DNA of 60,952 nt from Candidatus Pacearchaeota archaeon (GTDB taxonomy: Archaea > Nanobdellota > Nanobdellia > Pacearchaeales > GW2011-AR1), in the NCBI GenBank assembly GCA_018304105.1, contig JAGVWX010000008.1, positions 1-60,952 on the forward strand, read 5' to 3'. Both the position numbers and the translations under genes were made by a program. The notes below the pieces were generated by a model, which had not been told where the DNA came from, did no database searches, and worked only from the letters and a program-made list of their open reading frames with translations. Shown piece after piece: positions 47,801 through 55,516 of the stretch. Every line of letters begins with the position of its first letter. Position 1 is the stretch's first letter.

Positions 47801-48992
47801 TTTCAACTACGACACTGTCCTGATTGTCCTCTTTAGAAATTTTATCTTCAACTACGGTCCTGCCTTGAATATCATTCTTTTGTTCAATCTCTTTCCACAC
47901 TTCATTTGCTTTTTGATTCCATGCTTCATTAATTGCCTGGATTTTCATATTTATTGTATTTAACTCCCCCCAATTTTGCTGTTCAGCAGCCCCCTTATAA
48001 TCATCCAACAAACTTATGATTTCTGATTTATAATATTCAACATCTTTATTTCTATACTGATCAGGAGAAATCATTTCCCCGCCCTCATCCATTTTGGGCA
48101 TAGGCCCTCGCGTATTTAACCATAAATTAAGGTTTATCCAGTTCCACTCACAATCATCACACATTTCTAATCTTGCAATTGCCTCAAATTTTTCTCCTTC
48201 ATAAAAACTGATTTCCTGAACAAGCATGTTCTGATTAGGCATTTGGCTTTCGCTTCCAAAAATACCTGACATTAAATCCTCACACTTGCCCTGGTTCTGC
48301 CTGAAATAACTCTCAAATGTTTTTTCTGCGTTTACACTTTCTTTTGCTAAAATCTCCGCATTTGATTGAGAAGGATCTGAATTAAACTTTTCAGCTAAAC
48401 TCTTAATTTCATTTATCTTCCCGCTAATATCTAATTGTTCTTCTGGTTTTTTGAATTCTATCCAAAAATTTAATCTGTAAATCAAATCTCCTTCTTTAAT
48501 AGGGCCCTCATTAGACTCTCTTTCTATTTGTTCATCTTTATTATCGCCTTCGTTATCAAACTGCTTTTTTGTGAAGATTGAAGGAAAAGCATCCAAGCTA
48601 ATTTGTATTTTCTTTCCATCAAACACAATCTTTTTCCATGCAGGAACAGAAGAATCTAATTTTTTATCATGCTCCTCTCCTTCTACCCAAACCCATTTTG
48701 TTTCTTCCGTAGGTTCTCCTAAAATCTCTCGAATTTTTTCCTGTTTTAAAACCCCACCCATTTGCTGATTAGTCGCTCCTAAAATTTCATTTAAATTTTG
48801 CCTTGATTTAGAGATATAAACTAAAAGATTTACATAGTCTATATTTCCTGTTTCATATTCTTCTGCATAATGTGTAATGCTTTTTATTTCAGAATCAGCA
48901 GAATTTGAAACTGCAAGAACACCACCTATTGAGAACAAGAACAGCACTATTAAAATTACAAACGACACCGTCCCCTTTTCCATAAAAAACAA
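44820..48992 (-). CDS. giant secreted Cys-rich protein (1390 aa) with low-complexity repeats
   Basis: Signal peptide TVSFVILIVLFLFSIGGVLA; Cys-rich modules; QENQQPPQDGQQPQENQQPPQDGQQPQ repeat; recurrent ITGNVI/ITGQVIL motif. Confidence 0.75.
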   Translation of the reverse strand: MFFMEKGTVSFVILIVLFLFSIGGVLAVSNSADSEIKSITHYAEEYETGNIDYVNLLVYISKSRQNLNEILGATNQQMGGVLKQEKIREILGEPTEETKWVWVEGEEHDKKLDSSVPAWKKIVFDGKKIQISLDAFPSIFTKKQFDNEGDNKDEQIERESNEGPIKEGDLIYRLNFWIEFKKPEEQLDISGKINEIKSLAEKFNSDPSQSNAEILAKESVNAEKTFESYFRQNQGKCEDLMSGIFGSESQMPNQNMLVQEISFYEGEKFEAIARLEMCDDCEWNWINLNLWLNTRGPMPKMDEGGEMISPDQYRNKDVEYYKSEIISLLDDYKGAAEQQNWGELNTINMKIQAINEAWNQKANEVWKEIEQKNDIQGRTVVEDKISKEDNQDSVVVENTEGGSNSDSNNIVENTITGNFITGNAINENNNDNKQPKENNDPYFWIKQDQERRKQEKALRKQNYEERKQFYVTLFSGYDKKEYSFAQIEFKKRLIELFREKGEEICNNNFDDNKNEQIDCDDDQCGGKICGKGVGTIAGENGTQEEVDFYCIAKECKAKEVIIEIKEVVCGNHVCEGNETIENCAEDCALCPQYAPIECSGKVIFKGKDENNCSLEPVCIEEQTCVVNEDCKFLCGNGECAEGKCQVKELSECSEQECDDGTQKTMNCGSGENIISSMCSNGLWTDTGLACPGTVEEEVEEEIVIGDVVGNQCTSLSDCGGENDVCSNGQCVALPERIEVEETEEEDNVIEEPETNVVEEEKEQTSSEEAAQIQESPQQETETANENSESEITEQTEEQPESITGNVINSVKGVAGKVTGFVVGLTGFDVEGGDTGDSGTSDSQSDSSADTGQETTGTESDQENQQPPQDGQQPQENQQPPQDGQQPQMNEEENRRYEDNGDDERRNEENKKMEQEQKQRCSKDCARPCIEKCIRESCGNEMECNVDEESKKCEGSCKPDETCIEKCTKGEGEWWKEFENKEEFKEQLGGFEAGGNCRTEKGKTNGFIWFGGWGDPFERLQPLKNKYYSGGNADWCKFELQNLIKQREEFEKGFNQEFAKWFFEEYLANSAENWEQAASGIFELYWKNVDNQREMAFRMKCMDKTDIKDVMNYNLINIKYETEYGKLEYWEEAKTVKIPGMDEEVTIISPYMKTWIFPSKEFIESEMKKAMKNHEFPGSPEDKMNRKNEEGMTAEEKGMIKQDEKFMKMIRTMAEKYGGSLDAVVQFKDLATNEVVFNLYAQVNENDIIKMTPMLPEEVGEKDVTAEIDFEKIYELIYAQEKEMRGEQTESPPWDKKMQPIQGVKNMVNGAKMYFKVRSIMNSATFTPAESEGDMKKLFKKFFSMMGKEDGPGGESSGEGNAAEGENTEEDKGAEEGVWESKGEITGQVIL

Positions 48993-49035
48993 AAGGAGAT
49001 ATATTATAAAAAGCTATCGCAATTATAGTTGTTCC

Positions 49036-49100
49036 AGTTAAGTACTCTCCGAATATCGGCTTCGATAATGTTTTGAGATTATTAACATTAAGTTACGTGC
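49036..49100 (+). repeat. type D intergenic repeat
   Basis: AGTTAAGTACTCTCCGAATATCGGCTTCGATAATGTTTTGAGATTATTAAC aligns with 59851 copy. Confidence 0.65.
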
Positions 49101-49221
49101 CCGGAGAGATGTTTGGTCTTAGGTTAATGTTCTTTCGTCAAAATTAAAAATCTGCCAACGATAAAATTTTCTGCTAAAGGGCCTGAGTTTAAGTAAGGTT
49201 AAACTCTGCAAAAATAGTCGG

Positions 49222-50916
49222 TTAAGTGCTCATCAGGCCAAACTTTTCCAAATGTTCAGCAGCTTTTTCTTCGATAATGATTATTTCGCTAACCCCTTTT
49301 ACATGTTTATAATCAATTATTACTCCCTTTGCCTTAAGTTTATGTTTTTTATCTACCTTAATTTTCAGGCTTTCAATTCTGTTTTCTCCTAAAATAACAT
49401 CATCTATTTTTCCGATATAATATCCGCTTTCTGTATAAACTTTCTTATTCATTAAACCCTTGACGCTATTTTTTGGATGTTTTTTATAATTATCGGTCAT
49501 TCTAAACAAAAATCCGATAATCCTCTTTCTTAATACAATCAATAGGGCGAGAACAAAAAATATTAGTAAAAGTAATAAGATTATCTTCCAATTATAAGAA
49601 GATAGATTACCTATGGTTTTTCCGGCTATGTTTGTTTTTGGGATTATTGCCAAAAGTACAAAAATTAACAAAACTACGAGACCATAAGTGAAGGCCTTTC
49701 TCTTTCTTCTTGCTTGTTCGTTAAATCTTTTTAGAAGTTTATTAAATCGAATTAACAGGTATACAACAAAAAAGGCAATAGCTGAGGTAATGATCGCAAT
49801 ACCAAGCAAGATAAGCCTATTAGTTTTCTGAATTTTTAAAGAAGATTCTTCTATTTTTATTTCTTGGTCTTTGATTTTGAATTTTTGTTCTGCAAAAGCT
49901 CTTTGTTCATATCCATAAAAGATGTCTACTCTCAAGGCATACTCTCCATCTACTAATCCAATCTCTTCTATCTCTTTTTGGTAGGATAAATTCCCCTGCA
50001 CTGCTTTTGTTTCTATCTGGCTGAATATCTCTTCATTATCTTTATTAATGATTGTATATTTTACATAGACGTCAATCTTTTCTGCTCCTCTTTTTTCTAC
50101 TAATTCTACGCTAAATTTTAAAGTATTATTTTCAGTTAAGTTAATTTTCTTTAAATTTAAGGCTATATCAAATAAAGCCTTTGAACAGGGCATTTCTTCT
50201 ACTGGCTTGCTTTCTGTTCCGTTGCACGTTCCTGTGTTTCTGCACTCCCTTGTTTGGTTTCCGTCCGCACATAAGCCCCAAGGAGTGCAATCCCAAAAAT
50301 ATACGCATTGTTCTATTATTGTGGTTGTTCCGCCACCGCCCCCGCTTCCACCGCCCCCCGACGGTTGCTGAACTGGGGGGGTGACTGGAGAGCTTGTCAG
50401 TTCAAAATAATCCACAGCACTTGCGATTGCTCCAGAAGAACTATTTGCATAAAATGTGACGTTGTATCTTCCAACAATTGAAGGAGGATTATAAACTACG
50501 AATTGACCATTCACAAGATCTTTTGTCTGCTCCTGCGAGTTAGGAGCAACTATTCTCGCCCAAACAGACTGGACATTTAATGCTGAAATGGACAAACTTA
50601 TTGACGAGCCAACAACGGCAGAGCTTGGAGAGATTGAATAAGAAGTTATGCTTGCTGATCTATAATAAATGGTATCGTCAAAAAACCCGATATTGGCGGT
50701 ATAAGTTCCGCTTTCAGCGTTTCGTGTTGTCCCTTTTGCTTCTGATAAAAAAGTTGAGTTGTAATTAATTGATGATGGTTTTCCCGTCGCTATTCCTGTT
50801 CCAAACATGCTGACTGAATAATTTGAAGAGTTTGCCGTTAGCGCTAATGCTGGCTGAACTAGGAAAATCAAATTGATAAGGCAAGTAATTATCATTAAGA
50901 AATTTATTGTTTTCAT
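49222..50916 (-). CDS. surface protein with TSP1-like module, TM and PRC-barrel tail
   Basis: CVYFWDCTPWGLCADGNQTRECRNTGTCNGTESKPVEEMPC; TM IILLLLLIFFVLALLIVL; PRC LMNKKVYTESGYYIGKIDDVILGENRIESLKIKV. Confidence 0.8.
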   Translation of the reverse strand: MKTINFLMIITCLINLIFLVQPALALTANSSNYSVSMFGTGIATGKPSSINYNSTFLSEAKGTTRNAESGTYTANIGFFDDTIYYRSASITSYSISPSSAVVGSSISLSISALNVQSVWARIVAPNSQEQTKDLVNGQFVVYNPPSIVGRYNVTFYANSSSGAIASAVDYFELTSSPVTPPVQQPSGGGGSGGGGGTTTIIEQCVYFWDCTPWGLCADGNQTRECRNTGTCNGTESKPVEEMPCSKALFDIALNLKKINLTENNTLKFSVELVEKRGAEKIDVYVKYTIINKDNEEIFSQIETKAVQGNLSYQKEIEEIGLVDGEYALRVDIFYGYEQRAFAEQKFKIKDQEIKIEESSLKIQKTNRLILLGIAIITSAIAFFVVYLLIRFNKLLKRFNEQARRKRKAFTYGLVVLLIFVLLAIIPKTNIAGKTIGNLSSYNWKIILLLLLIFFVLALLIVLRKRIIGFLFRMTDNYKKHPKNSVKGLMNKKVYTESGYYIGKIDDVILGENRIESLKIKVDKKHKLKAKGVIIDYKHVKGVSEIIIIEEKAAEHLEKFGLMST

Positions 50917-50917
50917 T

Positions 50918-53900
50918 TTATCCCACCATGACAACGGCATTTGAGCCAATGTTTAAAATTTGATTTGTCACAGGATATTCTAAATTTTTAGTATTTATTG
51001 TTGCATTAAAAGTTGTTGTTCCCGTTCCGGTAAAAGTTATATTTCCCGTTCCTAAATTACAAGTAGTTGTTACATTGCAATAATCCCCCATATTTATTTC
51101 CCAGTTGTTTCCGCTTCCCGCGCAAGTGCAGGTATCTGTTGCTGATTCTCCGATACTATAATTCCCCCAACTTGAAGCATTGAACACAACTGTTCCCGCA
51201 TTCAATGAAGTAAAGTTGTAACAACTTGAGCCGCAGGCGGCTCCGTCTTTCAAGATTTGAGGATTGCTAAATGCCGTTGACAAACTATACAAAGTAATGT
51301 TCGCGCTCTTGTTGAATCCAATTGGAGCCGTGTTGTTGTTTACGAATGCGGAGTTGTTAAGTATTTGTATATCTCTTGTGAGGTTTGTTCCTGAACCGTT
51401 GACAGTTTGAAGGAAGCGGATTTCACCGAACACAGAGTCCTTAACAATTAGTGTAGAACCAACTCCTAGAACTGAATAATTAGCAATTTTTTGGTCAGTT
51501 AAATAAGTGCCATTTTTCCATTCGGAAGTTATATTAAGATGAATAGCTCCGTTGTCTATTAGGGTGTTGTTTCTAAATGTTACTTGGGAACCACCAACTA
51601 ACTGCAAAGCTATTCCGCTGGAGTTTATCGTGTTGTTTTCAATATAATGATTATCACCTGCAACTTCAATACCATTATGGTCTTTTCTTCCTGTTAAAGT
51701 AATCGAGTTATTTATCACAGTGATATTACCTGAACTAGCAGCTAATGCGATTCCATCTACCGAAGCCGTTGTTCTGCTGCCGAAGAAAGTATTATGGGAA
51801 ATAATTGTAAAGTTTTGAAAAATATTCACAAGAGCATAAGGTAAATTTGTCCCTTGAATATAATTGTAGCTAATAGTGTTTGCTAAACTTGGAGAGTTGA
51901 CTAAACCATTATCATTCATATCAATGCCTTCTCCAGTGGCTCCGCTAAAGTATATGGAATTGTTTGTTATTTCATTTTTGAATGAGTCTATCATAACAAT
52001 TACATACGCAGTATCTCCAGTTGTATTAACTGTATTGCCTTCTATTAAAGTATTATTTGTGTAGAGAAGATAGATTCCATAATTAGTCCCGCCGGTGGTC
52101 TTTATGCTATTATTCTTTATAACGCTTCCATTAACTCTGGTAAAATAAATACCGCTAGCAGCTTCCTCCCAGCCCACAGCATCTGTTCCAATTATTACAA
52201 TATTTTTAACAGTTAAATTTTGCCTTCCGACTGCGGTTATCGCAGGTCCTCCTACGGTGTCATTAGTAAAATAAGTCAGGTTGTATCCATTTCCATTTAA
52301 ATCTACATTATCTGCGCTTATCGTTATGCATGTTCCGGTTGAATTTAGTGATTGATTCAATGTATAAACTCCGGGAGAGGTTATGTTTCTGCAGGCAGAG
52401 ATGATTATTGAATTCACCGTATAACTTCTCGTCGCTGAAACATTGTAAAGATGAGATGTCCCGTTTCCCCAGCTTCCCCAATAATATGAATAAGTTCCAT
52501 TCGATAATAAAACAGAAACATTATACACGCTCGCAGTCACATTCGTCGCGGTATAATTCGTATTGTTAATCTCCAAGAAAACAGTTCCGTTTGTGTCTTG
52601 CACAGTTACATTAAACGATGCGCCATTTCCAACTAATGTTGCATTGTTATCCCAGTAAGAAGAGAATGTTGGATAGATTATGTCTGTAGCATCAACATGA
52701 ACAAACCATGTTTCAGAGCTTGAAGTGTAATTTTGAGAATTTGGATAAATACAGGTAATGTTTTCTACTTGAACTGTATTGAAAGTCGTTGTGTTTCCTC
52801 TTGGGGAAGTTCCATTATTAATTAAACTTCCTTCCCTGTACAATAGTAAATTTGCTCCTGAATCTCCTGTTAATGTTGAACAATTTAAATCAATTGCAGT
52901 TCCTGCGATGATTGTTGCATTGCTCTCGGAATTATTTAATGTTAAATTAACGCTGGAAGAGATTTGGCTAACGGTAACTGTGAAATTACTCATGGATGAA
53001 TTTGCGGTATAATTAGTTCCTCCAGTTGTAAGAAGAGTGTAGTTATAAGTTCCTGCACCCAAGGTAATATTTGTTCCAGCTTCACTTGTAACGTCAACAT
53101 TATTTCTGTAAATACTATATGTCACGTCGCCGTCTCCGGCATTAGCATCCACATAACTTACATTAGTCGCGGTAAGATAGGTTACGGTTAAAGAAGTGGT
53201 GTTTGTTAAATTTCCTTGCGGGACTGCTTTATTAATCACTATATCTTTTGTTATTGAGTTAGCTGAATAATTTGCATTTCCTGCTGTTGAATAATTGAAG
53301 GTAACTGTCCCTACTCCGTAAACTATATTTGATTTGTCTAAAGAACAAGTTAATTCTGAAGGGCATCCGCTTCCTGCAACATTAGTTGCAGTTCCGTAAG
53401 TTATAGGAGTGGTTCCGGATATTCCTAAAACATAAGTTGTATTTTGATTTACTGTTAAAGTTTTGGCATCCATTGAAGAGTTTGCAGTATAATTAGCTCC
53501 GCCTGTTGTGTTTAAAACATAGCTGTAAGTTCCTGCTCCGAGAGTTACATTTTCACCACCATTTTTATAGACATTATCTCTGGAAACATTGTATGCAACA
53601 TCGCCATCTCCAGAATTGCTCTCGCTATAAGATATGTTTGTTTGAGTTGGATAGGTTACTGTCCAGGAAGTGGTGTTTGTTAAATTTCCTTGAGGAGCAG
53701 TTTTATTAATTGTTACATTATAATAAGAATAGTCCACATTGGAGTAGTTTTGATTTCCCGATATATTTGCCCTGAAGATATAACTTCCTGCAGACAAAGT
53801 TACATTTAATCCGTTGCTTGCCGAATAATCAACGTTGTCTTTATCCAATCCGACTGTTCCTGCACTTGTGTTTGCTGATATGTTTACTTGCTGAGGGTAA

Positions 53901-55516
53901 ATCAAGCTTAAATTAGAAGTCCCGCCGTTTGCTAAGAAAGTTAAAGTTGGAGTTGCTTTTGTCACATTTGCATAGAGCGTTTGTGAAACATTTGAAAAAT
54001 TCTGGCCGCCAGTTATATTAAAATCAAATCTATAATATGCTACTCCGAGAGTAAGATTCGCTCCTTTTACTGTTTCTATTCCATCTCTTGTAATATTTAA
54101 AGTTCCGCCAGTTGTTGAACCTGATGCGTTTACCTGCTGAGGAAAAGTTACCGTAAGATTATTATCTATGTCATTCAAAGCTTTTGTCAGCGTTGGAGTT
54201 GCTTGAGCAACTGTGTAAGACATTGTTGAAGTTGAATTAAAGTTTTTATCGGTTCCACTTCCATACCCCCACCAATAATAAGAATATGTTCCTGCTGCTA
54301 AATTGCTCACGCTCGCATTAAAAACACTTGATAGATTGCTTGCAGTGTAATTTATTCCATTAAAACTCAAACCGACGGTTCCATTTGTATCTGCAACAGT
54401 TGAGTTAAATTGATAATCTGCTCCTGAAACATATGCGGTGTTATTTCCGGGAGTTGAAGTATAAGCACTAAAAGTCGGATAGGTTGTATCTGATGTTGTT
54501 TCTGTTGCATTAAAATGAGTATTGAAAACAGATGAATTGAAATGCAATCTTAAGTCAGGAGTTTTGGCATCATTTACATCAGATACTAACATTACTCCCA
54601 GATAATCACCTGTTTGTAATGTTGCAGAACCCACTGATGTACAGGAAATAGTCTTAAATTCTGCTGCAGTGACAAAGTTGCAATCAATGTTTTGGCCAGT
54701 TATAGAACAAATAGTTGCATCTTGGGTTGCACAATTTGATGATGTTCCGCAGTCATAAACTACAAAATTATCCACTTGAACTCTTGAACCTCCTTGAGAC
54801 TCTGTTGCATTGCACCAGAAACCAATTACAAAAGTGTGTATGCCAAAAGTTGTAGTTTCAGTATACTGCTTTACCCAGGTGTAAGACTGTCCACCTGCTG
54901 TTGTTTCCCATATGGCTCTTGCATTTCCCTGGCTTGCGTCTAAACCCCCAACTCCTCCTGCTCCTGTAACACTTCCGCCAGTTAAAAAATACTGTTTATC
55001 TGTGGGGTCAACAATATGCTCAATTTCAATTGTTCCTCCAACAACTCTCAAATCAAAAACATCTTGGGATTCTGAAATTAAATTTGTTAAATAAACTTTA
55101 TTATATCCATTTGAGTTTATTGGTTCAAATTCCACTATTTTTTCTGTTCCATCTTTTTCATAAACTTCTATTCTTGGGTTTCCAGAAATTGTTCTTGGAA
55201 AAATAGTAATATCATTCCTATTTGTAAGGTTTTTTTCAAATTTAATTCTAACATAATGAGTATCAGGAATTGTTTCACTCCAAATTCCATCTAATTCTTT
55301 TACTTCATTATAAACATTAGAAATAACAACTCTATCAGAATTAAGATGATTTGCACTTGTTATTTCAATAATTCCAAGAAAAGTTAATGAGTTATACCAG
55401 AGATTTTTAAGTGGAGAAGCTTGAACTAAGGGAGTTGTGAATATTAATAAAAATAATACAAATAATACAAAGAATAATGTGCTAACAAAAAATATCTTTT
55501 TTTTTAAGCAGAACAT
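50918..55516 (-). CDS. giant surface adhesin with Ig-like/MBG-like repeats and parallel beta-helix (NosD-like) region
   Basis: Signal sequence at MFCLKKKIFF; repeated xxYSANSxxxxxVTVNK-type strands; NLTVKNIVI...GIYFTRVNGSVIKNNSIKTTGGTNYGIYLLYTNNTLIEGNTV. Confidence 0.78.
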   Translation of the reverse strand: MFCLKKKIFFVSTLFFVLFVLFLLIFTTPLVQASPLKNLWYNSLTFLGIIEITSANHLNSDRVVISNVYNEVKELDGIWSETIPDTHYVRIKFEKNLTNRNDITIFPRTISGNPRIEVYEKDGTEKIVEFEPINSNGYNKVYLTNLISESQDVFDLRVVGGTIEIEHIVDPTDKQYFLTGGSVTGAGGVGGLDASQGNARAIWETTAGGQSYTWVKQYTETTTFGIHTFVIGFWCNATESQGGSRVQVDNFVVYDCGTSSNCATQDATICSITGQNIDCNFVTAAEFKTISCTSVGSATLQTGDYLGVMLVSDVNDAKTPDLRLHFNSSVFNTHFNATETTSDTTYPTFSAYTSTPGNNTAYVSGADYQFNSTVADTNGTVGLSFNGINYTASNLSSVFNASVSNLAAGTYSYYWWGYGSGTDKNFNSTSTMSYTVAQATPTLTKALNDIDNNLTVTFPQQVNASGSTTGGTLNITRDGIETVKGANLTLGVAYYRFDFNITGGQNFSNVSQTLYANVTKATPTLTFLANGGTSNLSLIYPQQVNISANTSAGTVGLDKDNVDYSASNGLNVTLSAGSYIFRANISGNQNYSNVDYSYYNVTINKTAPQGNLTNTTSWTVTYPTQTNISYSESNSGDGDVAYNVSRDNVYKNGGENVTLGAGTYSYVLNTTGGANYTANSSMDAKTLTVNQNTTYVLGISGTTPITYGTATNVAGSGCPSELTCSLDKSNIVYGVGTVTFNYSTAGNANYSANSITKDIVINKAVPQGNLTNTTSLTVTYLTATNVSYVDANAGDGDVTYSIYRNNVDVTSEAGTNITLGAGTYNYTLLTTGGTNYTANSSMSNFTVTVSQISSSVNLTLNNSESNATIIAGTAIDLNCSTLTGDSGANLLLYREGSLINNGTSPRGNTTTFNTVQVENITCIYPNSQNYTSSSETWFVHVDATDIIYPTFSSYWDNNATLVGNGASFNVTVQDTNGTVFLEINNTNYTATNVTASVYNVSVLLSNGTYSYYWGSWGNGTSHLYNVSATRSYTVNSIIISACRNITSPGVYTLNQSLNSTGTCITISADNVDLNGNGYNLTYFTNDTVGGPAITAVGRQNLTVKNIVIIGTDAVGWEEAASGIYFTRVNGSVIKNNSIKTTGGTNYGIYLLYTNNTLIEGNTVNTTGDTAYVIVMIDSFKNEITNNSIYFSGATGEGIDMNDNGLVNSPSLANTISYNYIQGTNLPYALVNIFQNFTIISHNTFFGSRTTASVDGIALAASSGNITVINNSITLTGRKDHNGIEVAGDNHYIENNTINSSGIALQLVGGSQVTFRNNTLIDNGAIHLNITSEWKNGTYLTDQKIANYSVLGVGSTLIVKDSVFGEIRFLQTVNGSGTNLTRDIQILNNSAFVNNNTAPIGFNKSANITLYSLSTAFSNPQILKDGAACGSSCYNFTSLNAGTVVFNASSWGNYSIGESATDTCTCAGSGNNWEINMGDYCNVTTTCNLGTGNITFTGTGTTTFNATINTKNLEYPVTNQILNIGSNAVVMVG

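Noticed and set aside
44820-48992. Idea that the giant Cys-rich protein is a polymorphic toxin
   Set aside because: No recognisable toxin domain at the C-terminus and no small immunity-like gene directly downstream
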